Positions 1 to 8,030 of a stretch of 47,949 nucleotides of DNA are shown here, in pieces. Both the position numbers and the translations under genes were made by a program. The number at the start of each line of letters is the position of its first letter. Position 1 is the first letter of the stretch. The notes under the pieces are model-generated. The model did not search any database. It was not told the DNA's origin and worked only from the letters and a program-made list of their open reading frames with translations. The DNA lies in contig JAISWF010000275.1 of assembly GCA_031271165.1 (NCBI GenBank), positions 1 through 47,949 on the forward strand. Reading direction: 5' to 3'. The stretch comes from Deltaproteobacteria bacterium (lineage in GTDB: Bacteria; Desulfobacterota; Desulfarculia; Adiutricales; Adiutricaceae).

Positions 1-285
1 AGAGTTGATGTAAGGGGGGTTAGGATTTCAAATCGCCCATTTTGGACGATGAGGGTGGCTTCTTTCCTAGGGTTTAGCCTACCCAACCCCCAGTCTGGTG
101 ATTTTCTTGGACGGCTGTGCTACATTATTTTATTGTCAGACAATTGCCTGGGCCGACCTTGGAAACGTAAGGGCCGCCAGGGGACCGTAAGCGATTACCC
201 AACATTTACAAAGCCCGAGCTGGCCACACTTGCGAACTTTGGTCAGCCAGTGGAAACACCTGTTGAGCTTTGGCCGCAACCAGTC

Positions 286-867
286 TCAGTCTAGACTTTT
301 GGAGGTAAAAGACGGAGCGGTAAAAACCAAAAGATTGGCCTTGGGATCTTCCCAGGCCCCGGGATTCAGACCCGCTTTGACTGAGGTCTGCCTGGCAAAT
401 TCCAAAGGGGTCCAGCCATATTCTTCAGCCACCACCGGCAATAAGACGCCCCGCCCGTGAGGGTGAAGGAGGTACAGTCCGTCCCGGCCAATGACTAAAT
501 CGTCGAGACTGGTCAGTGGTTTTGGTTCAGTCAGGACAGAAATAGTTATTTCCAATAAGTCCAGTTCAGAACTTACGACCGGGTTAAACCGGGGATCGTC
601 GAAGGCCGCCGCTTTGACCATTGACTCAATAGCGTCAGCTAAAAGGCCGGTAAAATCGAACCGTCCAATGCAGCCTCTTAATTTCCCCAATTTTTTGAGG
701 GTCACAAACACCCCGCCCCGCAGATCGGCCAGTTCCTCCGGGGCTGGCGGCAGGCTCTGGCCAGCGGTCGCTGCGGCCAGGATTTGACGGGACCAGGAAA
801 GAATTTTTATTTTGAGATCCTCGGTCAGACCCGGAACCTCGGCCAATGTGGTTTGGCACTCGGTCAT
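286..867 (-). CDS. AMMECR1-domain protein (AmmeMemoRadiSam system protein A)
   Basis: The 193-residue protein matches the AMMECR1 fold over nearly its whole length. The segment GGVFVTLKK at about residues 51-59 and the family hallmark LRGCIG at 63-68 are intact, and the C-terminal part (EYGWTPLEFARQ, then GLNPGAWEDPKANLLVF) also fits. In bacteria and archaea this protein usually occurs with a Memo-like protein and a radical SAM enzyme; neither is in this window, so only one member of that set is visible. The biochemical role of the family is unsettled; the invariant cysteine in LRGCIG is present. The start is supported by AAGGTG seven bases before the ATG. A tiny signal-peptide-like ORF ends 31 bases upstream on the same strand. 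No terminator was recognised downstream. Confidence 0.9.
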   Translation of the reverse strand: MTECQTTLAEVPGLTEDLKIKILSWSRQILAAATAGQSLPPAPEELADLRGGVFVTLKKLGKLRGCIGRFDFTGLLADAIESMVKAAAFDDPRFNPVVSSELDLLEITISVLTEPKPLTSLDDLVIGRDGLYLLHPHGRGVLLPVVAEEYGWTPLEFARQTSVKAGLNPGAWEDPKANLLVFTAPSFTSKSLD

Positions 868-898
868 AGAACACCTTGCAATTCCCGGGGAGGGGAAG

Positions 899-1009
899 CT
901 ATTGACAATTTACTAGGCCAGTTATCTCAAAACCAAAGACCAAACGGTAGTCATCCGAATCAGCTTTGACTGGGCCGGCGGCCCCCAAGGCGACTAAAAT
1001 AAAAATCAT
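899..1009 (-). CDS. possible 36-residue secreted peptide or gene remnant
   Basis: This frame is too short for the ORF track. It reads from an ATG into a hydrophobic stretch (MIFILVALGAAGPVKA) that looks like a signal peptide with an AxA-like end, followed by about 20 polar residues and a TAG. It lies directly upstream of the AMMECR1 gene in the same direction. The Shine-Dalgarno sequence is weak, and the frame stays open upstream to a TTG. It could be a real micro-protein, or the front end of a secreted protein whose body has been deleted. I recognise no family. Confidence 0.25.
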   Translation of the reverse strand: MIFILVALGAAGPVKADSDDYRLVFGFEITGLVNCQ

Positions 1010-1357
1010 CAGGCTCAATCCATCAAAAATTCGCCTTAAGCTCAAAAGTCACAACCGCTCCAACTCAGCCGCAACTTGCTAGAGAAAGAAGTCAAACCGG
1101 GGTTGGAGGCTTTCTTCAGTTAATTATTGAATTTTCTTAAGCCTCTTAAAACCGTTTATTATTTTACTCTCCCCGGAGACCTTTGTCCACGGCTATATTT
1201 TGACATTAAGACAGCCAAACAACACTTCTGCCCCCAACAAAGACATTATTATTTGTTTTCTATAAATCTAACTTTTAAATTAGTTATTATTATCTCGCCT
1301 TTTCATCTTTGCTTTGGCACCATTGCCTCATCAGTCCGTCTTCGACTAACCCAAAAC

Positions 1358-1407
1358 CAAAAAAAGCCGTCCCACCCAAACCACAGTTGGTTCGAGCAGG
1401 GCGGCTT
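1358..1407 (-). terminator. rho-independent terminator after the hypothetical gene at 1515-1913
   Basis: Read on the minus strand, AAGCCGCCC pairs with GGG-A-CGGCTT, with a nested AACCA/TGGTT helix, and is followed by a run of seven T. It sits about 110 bases beyond the stop of the 1515-1913 gene and would end its transcript. Confidence 0.75.
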
Positions 1408-1514
1408 GACCGTAGGTTAAAAGCCGTTACACAGCTGTTTTCCTGCGGGCTGGGGGATAAGATCAAGCCGAGGCCATATGAAACGGGCCGACGGCCTTTT
1501 GAGAAACCGGGTCT

Positions 1515-1913
1515 TTATAGGTACAAACCCGTTTTCTTTTGCGCATAATCCAGCTTCAGCTCGTTGAGCCCTTGAGCCAGGCTGTGATAATCCGACCACA
1601 AGGTCGGGTCATTGGCCAAAACATCCAGGGTTCGGTCCTTGAGCTGGAGAAACAATCTCTCCGTTTCCATAAAACGGGCTGGGCGGGGCACTCGCCCCTG
1701 CCAGTCATCGTTTAAGTCGCTCAAGGCCTGCGAGACGGCAGCCAAATAGGATGGACTACGACAATCCGGTTGAATGGGCTCCGGATTGTCCTGGGCATCC
1801 TGCGGGTAACAAACCAGCAAGCGCCGAATTGTCTTCAGCAGGCGCTCACGGGTGCCACCCAAGCCGCCGGCTAGTAAGCTGGCCGTCAGCTCGTAGTCTT
1901 TAAGTATGCCCAT
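1515..1913 (-). CDS. hypothetical protein, 132 aa
   Basis: I do not recognise this protein. It is predicted soluble, mostly helical and rich in Leu and Arg, with no signal peptide or membrane segment. Its reality as a gene is supported by a strong GGAGG five bases before the ATG, by a convincing terminator downstream (1358-1407), and by amino-acid composition like the other genes here. The N-terminal half (ERLLKTIRRLL) and C-terminal half (LKDRTLDVL, LAQGLNELKLDY) both form amphipathic helices, so a helical-bundle or partner-binding role is possible, but that is a guess. It stands alone, with more than 850 bases upstream to the next gene. Confidence 0.65.
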   Translation of the reverse strand: MGILKDYELTASLLAGGLGGTRERLLKTIRRLLVCYPQDAQDNPEPIQPDCRSPSYLAAVSQALSDLNDDWQGRVPRPARFMETERLFLQLKDRTLDVLANDPTLWSDYHSLAQGLNELKLDYAQKKTGLYL

Positions 1914-2753
1914 GTTTTCCTCCGTGAAACATGTCCCTAAAAGGGATGATTTCTCGGCATCCTTGCCGATACTTGAGGCGCTGAAATTATTCTATTTTTT
2001 GTTTCTTTCAGCGCTTTGTATACTCCTTTCTGGCGCTCCGTATCGCCAAATAAACTAACGGATTGCGGTTGGGTCTAAATTACTCACATAAAATCGTGGG
2101 CACACCACCGCTCTCATATGCCTTCCCGTATTTCTTATCGGCCGGTCCATGAAAAAAGATTAGAACTTTTTTTATATAATTATTTTAAATTATAGATTAA
2201 GGAACTTTCACGGTCCCTCTAAAATAGTTAGAGTATTACGATATAGTAACCCCTCACCATGGCTATGGGCTGACCAAGAGCCAAGTGTAAAGTGTCACTT
2301 TCAAGTTAGACTAAACAGGATTTATGGCCACGTTTGTTGCCGTGCATCACTCCCTGTGCCGTCCCGGCCATTGATTCGGCATCCGGAGGCACTAGCTAGC
2401 CCTTGGGCTTTAGCCTTTAGGTTTCTGCCGCCTAATGGCGGCTGCGGTCTTACTTGGGGACCGACTCCCAGCCACGTTTTAGTTTGCCTGTCCGAGCTTT
2501 GGCTAACTCCTGCACCGGTCTTGGCTCTGTTAACCGCATCATAATCAACCATCAAGGCTTCAACTTTCAGCCTTGAATTAATTAAAAAATCTTTGACTTT
2601 TTGACCCTCAAGATTGTTTTAAAATCATAGCCTTACCAAAACTGGTTAGGCTAAAAACAGTTTGTCTGCCACTTAAAACCTCACTTAGACGAATATTTAC
2701 ACCAGGAACGCTTTTTTGCCGCCTCCGGTTGTGTTAACCTGTAAGAAGAAATT
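1914..2753. other. gene-free stretch upstream of the AEC transporter
   Basis: No convincing gene is present; the two ORFs at 2322-2555 lack ribosome sites and mirror each other. An inverted repeat GCGCTGAAA/TTTCAGCGC lies at 1978-2014 with a loop of about 20 bases, and a tight hairpin GCCGCC-TAAT-GGCGGC lies at 2427-2442 without a T run. The promoters of the divergent flanking genes must be here, but I could not place them. Confidence 0.5.
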
Positions 2754-2770
2754 CGAGGAGGCTAATTCAT

Positions 2771-3721
2771 TTGGCGCCAATTTTAAAGCAAGCTTTCGAA
2801 AGTATCCTGACCCTCTTTATGATGGGCTTGGTCGGGGTCTACGTGGTTCATCGCGGCTGGGTCACCCGGGAAGTCAAAGATTTTCTGGCTCGGTTGGTGG
2901 TGGGCTGTACCCTGCCGCTCTATCTTTTTTATACCGCCGTCCAGGAGCTGACCAAAAAAGACATCCCTGGACTTATGGCCGGCACTACCCATGCCATGTT
3001 GACCATGACGCTGACTTTTTTGCTGTCGCTAGTTTTCGTCAAGATAGCCAAGGTCCGTCAAGGACGCCGAGGTCTTTTTTCGGTCGGTTTTACTTTCTCC
3101 AACACCATGTTCCTTGGGCTGCCCATCAATGTGGCCTTGTTTGGAGAATCGGCCCTGCCGTATGTGATGTCCTATTTTTTTTCCAATTCGCTTATGTTTT
3201 GGACCCTCGGCAATTACATGATGAGCCTGGATGGGCCGGGAAAAAAATCGGAGATCCTGAGTCTGGATACCGTCAAAAGGTTCTTCAACCCGCCTCTGAT
3301 CGGGTTTTTTATCGGTCTATTAGTGGTCATCCTTGAGGTGCCTATCCCAAAATTTTTAACCGGTTCGGCCAAACTGCTAGGCTCGACTACCACCCCGTTA
3401 GCGATCATGTATATCGGAATGGGCCTTGGTGATTTAAATCTCAAAACCATTCACATGGAAAAAGATATCATTTATATTCTGTTAGGCCGTTTTCTGATCT
3501 GTCCGCTGCTAACCGTAACCATATGTCTGGCCTTTAATCTTTTCCCGGCCATGAGCCGGGTCTTTGTCATTCAGTCCTCGCTCCCGGTCTTGGCCAATTG
3601 CTCCATTATGGCCGGCTATTACCGCTCAGACACCTCCTTTGCCTTGATCCTGGTCTCTCTGACTACCTTTTTAAGCCTTCTGACTGTGCCCATTTTCCGG
3701 ATGGCGGTGTCATTATTTTGA
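2771..3721 (+). CDS. AEC-family transporter (auxin efflux carrier type)
   Basis: This is a 316-residue polytopic inner-membrane protein with about ten hydrophobic segments and the glycine/proline-rich breaks typical of the AEC family, for example LVVGCTLPLYLFYTAV, GFTFSNTMFLGLPI and STTTPLAIMYIGMGLGD. Members export or exchange organic acids such as malate or malonate; the substrate cannot be read from the sequence. Translation starts at TTG, supported by GAGGAGG ten bases upstream. It is one of only two plus-strand genes in the window and is monocistronic, ending at a bidirectional terminator shared with the convergent response-regulator gene. The plus-strand ORF at 2716-3336 is an out-of-frame shadow. 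Confidence 0.9.
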   Translation: MAPILKQAFESILTLFMMGLVGVYVVHRGWVTREVKDFLARLVVGCTLPLYLFYTAVQELTKKDIPGLMAGTTHAMLTMTLTFLLSLVFVKIAKVRQGRRGLFSVGFTFSNTMFLGLPINVALFGESALPYVMSYFFSNSLMFWTLGNYMMSLDGPGKKSEILSLDTVKRFFNPPLIGFFIGLLVVILEVPIPKFLTGSAKLLGSTTTPLAIMYIGMGLGDLNLKTIHMEKDIIYILLGRFLICPLLTVTICLAFNLFPAMSRVFVIQSSLPVLANCSIMAGYYRSDTSFALILVSLTTFLSLLTVPIFRMAVSLF

Positions 3722-3776
3722 GCTCAGCCAGCTTTTTGGCCTGGACCAAACCCTTTAATTCGATGGCCTAACTGAT

Positions 3777-3800
3777 AAAAACCTTATGGCCAAGGTTTTT
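3777..3800. terminator. bidirectional terminator between convergent genes
   Basis: AAAAACCTT-ATGGCC-AAGGTTTTT is a perfect 9-bp stem with a 6-base loop and a T run on either strand. It lies between the stop of the AEC transporter and the stop of the response-regulator gene and can serve both. Confidence 0.85.
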
Positions 3801-3858
3801 CCAGGCTGCCCGTTCCAGGATACTTTTAAATGTCCTAAGACCCAAACCACTGACTCAA

Positions 3859-5715
3859 TTAAACTAAAGAGTTCCCCTCATCGACGATCGTCGATAAGGC
3901 CGGGTATTTTTTCAATTTGTAGGGCATAACGTTTCTTTTCAGGCCCAACAGATCAGCGGCCTTAGTCTGAACACCTCTAGACAAAACCAAAGCTCTTCTG
4001 AGCATTTCTTCCTCCATGGCGGCCATGACCGACAACAGATCCGAGCCGTCAGGGAGAATCTCGGCCAGCTGTTCGGATAGAGGAGTAGGCGCCGATTGAG
4101 CCCACTTGTCCCATTTGTATTTGAAAACGTTTCGTTTGAGACCCAAAGCATCAGCAGCTCGGCTCTGGACCCCGTCGCCAGCTTTTAAGGCTTTCCTTAG
4201 AATACCCTCTTCAAGGGCCGACAGCGCCTCGGTTAAACCCACCCCTTTGGGTAAAAGTCTCAGGGCCGGTTCCGGCCAGTCCGAACCAAAATCTGAGAAA
4301 AGAGGACCAGTCCAGGGCCCGCTTTCGAAATCACTGCCGGCCCCCAAACTGCCGGCCGGAAACGCCGAAAATAAAGAGCCATAATTGCTTGGGCTTTGCG
4401 GCCCCGTGAAAGGGGTAGAGGCTCCCTCGGGCTCATTTTTCGGCAAGGCTCCCTGACGAAGAGGCTCCTCTAAAAACGTTCTCTCCTGCCCCGACCGATG
4501 GCCTGAAACAACTGTTGGCCCGGACGACGGGCGCCTGAGCTCTTCAGGCAGATCGGAGGGCATAATGACATCACCAGAAGCTAAAATCAAAGCTCTTTCA
4601 ATAATATTTTCCAGTTCCCTCACGTTTCCCGGCCAACGGTAGGCATAAAGAAGCCTTTTGGTTTCCGCATCCAGAGTCGGCCGCACCCTGCGGTCCCCTG
4701 AAAATTTTTCCAGGAAATGCTCAGTCAGCATCGGTAAATCGTCTAATCTTTCTCTAAGCGGCGGCAGCCTCAAATGGACTACGTTTAAACGGTAAAAAAG
4801 GTCTTCTCTAAACCTTCCCGCCGCTGCCTCGGACTTGAGATCGCGGTTAGTGGCCGAAACAAGCCTAACGTCGACCTCAATCAGTTTTCCTCCGCCGCCG
4901 ACTCGTTCAATGGTTCGTTCCTGGAGAACTCTAAGCAAAGTCACCTGAATGGATGGCTCCATCTCAGCGACCTCATCTAAAAACAGCGTCCCGCCATGAG
5001 CGAGCTCAAATCGCCCCATCCGGCCGGAAACGGCACCGGTAAAGGCGCCTTTTTCGTAGCCAAAAAGCTCGCTGGTTAAAAGACTTTCGGGCAGCGCCGA
5101 GCAGTTGACGGCCACAAAGGAGCGCTCGGAGCGGGGGCTGTTGTAGTGGATAGCCCGGGCTACCAATTCTTTGCCCGTCCCGCTTTCCCCGGTAATCAAG
5201 ACGTTGGCTCGGGTGGGAGCGACCTTTTCTAAAAGCTGATAAAGTTCCACCATGGACTTGGATTTACCGATCAGGCTTCCAAAACTGTGGCGTTTAGACA
5301 AAGCTTCTCGAAGCTCTTTATTCTGGCGGCTGAGACCGAAAACCTCCAAAGCTTTGCGGACGCACCTGATCAGCTCATCGTTATGATAGGGCTTGGTCAG
5401 ATAGTCAAAGGCTCCTTTTTGCATGGCCTCCACAGCTAACTTGACGTCAATATGGGCGGTGAGCATGACCACCGGGACTTCTGGTCGCTCCTTTTTGACC
5501 TTGGTCAAAAGCTCCATCCCGTCGCCCCCGGGCATGGTTATATCAGTTAACACCAACCCCACCTGGGGTCTTTCCAGAAAAAGATCGATCGCCTCCCCGC
5601 CGCTTTGGGCTTCGACCACATCAAAGCCTTCGTTGGCCAACACCTGGCCGAGAACCAGCCGATAGTTGGGCTCATCATCAACTACTAATATTGTCTCGGG
5701 CATATTCTGGGACAT
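3859..5715 (-). CDS. sigma-54-dependent response regulator with two C-terminal Fis-type HTH units
   Basis: This NtrC-family activator is 618 residues from the chosen ATG, whereas family members usually have about 450-480. Using ORF-track numbering, the receiver domain spans 10-125, with the phospho-acceptor Asp at about 60 (VLTDITMP) and Lys110. The AAA+ domain spans about 148-390, with Walker A GESGTGKE, the sigma-54-contacting GAFTGA loop, FLDEVAEM and WPGNVREL. A Pro/Gly/Ser-rich linker of about 95 residues follows. Then come two consecutive HTH_8-like units, about 494-540 (RAADALGLKRNVFKYK) and 561-607 (KAADLLGLKRNVMPYK). The ORF begins at TTG, but AGGAG lies ten bases before the ATG at 5715, which I prefer. 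It probably pairs with the kinase at 6225-8030, although 500 bp separate them. All catalytic motifs look intact. Confidence 0.93.
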   Translation of the reverse strand: MSQNMPETILVVDDEPNYRLVLGQVLANEGFDVVEAQSGGEAIDLFLERPQVGLVLTDITMPGGDGMELLTKVKKERPEVPVVMLTAHIDVKLAVEAMQKGAFDYLTKPYHNDELIRCVRKALEVFGLSRQNKELREALSKRHSFGSLIGKSKSMVELYQLLEKVAPTRANVLITGESGTGKELVARAIHYNSPRSERSFVAVNCSALPESLLTSELFGYEKGAFTGAVSGRMGRFELAHGGTLFLDEVAEMEPSIQVTLLRVLQERTIERVGGGGKLIEVDVRLVSATNRDLKSEAAAGRFREDLFYRLNVVHLRLPPLRERLDDLPMLTEHFLEKFSGDRRVRPTLDAETKRLLYAYRWPGNVRELENIIERALILASGDVIMPSDLPEELRRPSSGPTVVSGHRSGQERTFLEEPLRQGALPKNEPEGASTPFTGPQSPSNYGSLFSAFPAGSLGAGSDFESGPWTGPLFSDFGSDWPEPALRLLPKGVGLTEALSALEEGILRKALKAGDGVQSRAADALGLKRNVFKYKWDKWAQSAPTPLSEQLAEILPDGSDLLSVMAAMEEEMLRRALVLSRGVQTKAADLLGLKRNVMPYKLKKYPALSTIVDEGNSLV

Positions 5716-6224
5716 GGTCAAAAGGCTCCTGCCTCAAACTTAATTAATTGTTTAAATTTTTTTGGCTAAGCCAATCAATGACCGCCGAAGAGTGCTCAAT
5801 CTTCAGCTTTGGTCGAGACTAGGAGCTCTAAATTGAGAGCTCAATTGAGAGGAACTGATTTTCAGGCTCAACATTTCAATTTTTCAATTTGTTTTGTTCT
5901 CTAAACCCAACACCGGGCAGAAAATTATAGGGCAGGATCATTTCGGGGCTCGACCAAATCCCTGGCCTCAGTTCCTAAAGGATTGAAAATGTTACCCGAC
6001 AAGAAAATCTCAGAAGCAATAAATCTCAGGAGCCGCTGCTGATATCTATCCAACTAACGATATTATTACACGCTATTTTAGCCTGATGGCTTACTTTATA
6101 TAACATTTTAACAATACTATGGCAATATATAGTTAATATTTTTGTCGCTCTAATATCTAAATTTGCTTTCAATAGACTCTACCGCCGGGATGTCCTCGCC
6201 CCCAAAGCAAGCTTCCCTTAAGCC
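5716..6224. promoter_or_regulatory. AT-rich spacer between kinase and response regulator, with repeated sites at 5823-5851
   Basis: No gene is present. At 5823-5842 GAGCTCT-AAATTG-AGAGCTC forms an inverted repeat. It overlaps a second palindrome, CTCAATTGAG at 5840-5849, so that AATTGAGAG occurs twice with a 12-base period (5831 and 5843). This lies about 110 bp before the regulator's start codon, a sensible place for an operator or activator site. I saw no clear sigma-54 -24/-12 element. Confidence 0.4.
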
Positions 6225-8030
6225 CTATCCTCTGAAATGGGGCTCCTGGAAGGCTTCGTCCCTAGAACTCTGGTCGCTTGCCTCAAGTTCGCCCGCTCCA
6301 AGTTCCCCTTCTTCAGATTCTTCTTCTTGGGATTCTCCTTCTGGTAATTTTCTTCCTTGGGAGGTCACGATCTGGGGAGGTACTACTGTTTCGCCAGCCT
6401 CGGAAGTACCACCCTCAGTCAGGGAGGCGGTCGTCCTCAGGGGAAGCTTGACCGTAACTTTTAGTCCGTGGAACTCCGGTCCTCCCTCGACGTTGACCAA
6501 TTTAAGGCTTCCGCCGTGACTCTCAACCACGTTTCTGACCAAAACCAAACCCAAGCCGGTCCCTTTGACTTTGGTCGTCCTAAAGGGCTGGAAAAGAGCT
6601 CTGGCCGCCTCCTCCGACAAACCAGGGCCGGTATCGGTTATGGTAATGACAAGATTTCCGGTCGGCTCCCCAGCTCGCTCAAGTTTAGTGGAAACGGTCA
6701 GGAGCCCCCCGTCGGGCATGGCCTGAATGGCATTGACCAAAAGATTCATTAGAGCCCGGTGGATTTGTCCGGCGTCAACCAAAACCGGCCCCGGTTCTTC
6801 GCGGAGCTCAGTCAAAAGCTCGACCCCCGAACGGCTCAGGTCAACCTCCAGCAAAACCAACATCTCCTCAATTATGTCTTCAACCACCACCGGTGCAAAA
6901 ATGGGTTCCTGGGGCCTGGCAAAATCAAGAAAATCGGTCAAAATGGACCAAAGCCTTTCCGATTCGTCCACAATGGCCGCTGCCAACCGGCTTTGAGCCG
7001 GAGTGCCTTTCAGGCCTGAGGCCAAAAAATCAGCCGAGGATCTGATTATACCGAGCGGATTTCTGATCTCATGACTGACGGTGGCCACCATCTGGCCGAG
7101 GTTGGCCAAACGCTCGGTCCGGTTGAGGCGCTCGACCAAAGCCACCTGCTCGGTATTTTTTTGATTGATAATGCTCTCGCCCCTGGCCACCACCATCCAC
7201 AATACCAGGCTCAAAAAGAGACTGCTGACAGCGGCCACCGCCAAGGCCATGTACTGCATGGTGGCGATGCGTGAATATTCCACCGTCAGATCCCGCGTCA
7301 GTTCCAATACTCCAGAAGGCTTTCCAGTGTCGTAATCCTCCATGGCCTGGAAACAGCGGATGGCGAAACGGCCTTGAGGAAAAAAGCTCCCCAAACGATA
7401 GCCGCCCTCCTCCAATACAATAACCGTCCTCTGACGAAGGCGCCCGGGAGTGGCCAGCAATCGAGGATCGCCTGAGGTGGTCAGGCTTCTGGCCAGCGCC
7501 TCCTTATAAGAACTCATTGGTTCAGCCAGCCGCCCTTTAGGGGTGGGCTCTCCGGTTTGGGGGGAGATTTCGTAGGAAACAACCGGGACCTGAGAATCAG
7601 AGGAATAGACCATCATCCCAAATTTTTCGTCATAAATGGCCACCCGGCTGATGTCAAAGCCGTGAATGGTGGTTTGAATGACGGCGTGAAGATACTTGTA
7701 AGTATCGGGCTCGCTGAGTCTGGCCTGACCCTTGAGCACATACATGGGTTTAAGGAAATTGTTGTACATCTGGTAATTAAGATTCTCCATGATGATGATG
7801 GTATCATCGACCACCCGATCATAGATCACCTTTTCAGTGCGGCCGCTCATAAGGCCGGCCAAAACCAGGCAAGTTATAAAAATCAGTATAACGCCGAAAG
7901 ATGAAAAATATTTGGCCAGCCGGAAAGGCTTGCCTCTAGCGGAAACCTTCTGGAGCGAACTGACATTTTCTCCTGAGTGGCCCGGTCCAGCCTCTGCCCG
8001 GACCGGGCTTGGGGTTAAATCCTGACTCAC
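6225..8030 (-). CDS. membrane-bound sensor histidine kinase
   Basis: A 601-residue NtrB/ZraS-like kinase. A short cytoplasmic N-terminus precedes TM1 (about 44-63), an extracytoplasmic sensor region of about 195 residues and TM2 (about 261-283). Then come the HisKA phospho-acceptor His320 in ATVSHEIRNP and an HATPase_c domain with the N box (NLLVNAIQAMPDGG), DTGPG and GTGLGL. The last 40 residues form an acidic, low-complexity tail (EEESEEGELGAGELE) not usual for the family. The gene starts with GTG, whose bases overlap the TGA of pgi as GTGA, so translation is coupled to pgi. It is therefore co-transcribed with a glycolytic gene, while its likely partner regulator is transcribed separately 500 bp downstream. 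The sensed signal is unknown. Confidence 0.93.
   Translation of the reverse strand: MSQDLTPSPVRAEAGPGHSGENVSSLQKVSARGKPFRLAKYFSSFGVILIFITCLVLAGLMSGRTEKVIYDRVVDDTIIIMENLNYQMYNNFLKPMYVLKGQARLSEPDTYKYLHAVIQTTIHGFDISRVAIYDEKFGMMVYSSDSQVPVVSYEISPQTGEPTPKGRLAEPMSSYKEALARSLTTSGDPRLLATPGRLRQRTVIVLEEGGYRLGSFFPQGRFAIRCFQAMEDYDTGKPSGVLELTRDLTVEYSRIATMQYMALAVAAVSSLFLSLVLWMVVARGESIINQKNTEQVALVERLNRTERLANLGQMVATVSHEIRNPLGIIRSSADFLASGLKGTPAQSRLAAAIVDESERLWSILTDFLDFARPQEPIFAPVVVEDIIEEMLVLLEVDLSRSGVELLTELREEPGPVLVDAGQIHRALMNLLVNAIQAMPDGGLLTVSTKLERAGEPTGNLVITITDTGPGLSEEAARALFQPFRTTKVKGTGLGLVLVRNVVESHGGSLKLVNVEGGPEFHGLKVTVKLPLRTTASLTEGGTSEAGETVVPPQIVTSQGRKLPEGESQEEESEEGELGAGELEASDQSSRDEAFQEPHFRG

Noticed and set aside
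2322-2555. Minus-strand ORF of 77 aa and its plus-strand mirror at 2356-2544
   Set aside because: No ribosome site, low-complexity composition, and each is the shadow of the other in GC-rich spacer.
2716-3336. Plus-strand ORF of 206 aa overlapping the AEC transporter
   Set aside because: Out-of-frame shadow; the 2771-3721 frame carries the membrane helices and family motifs.
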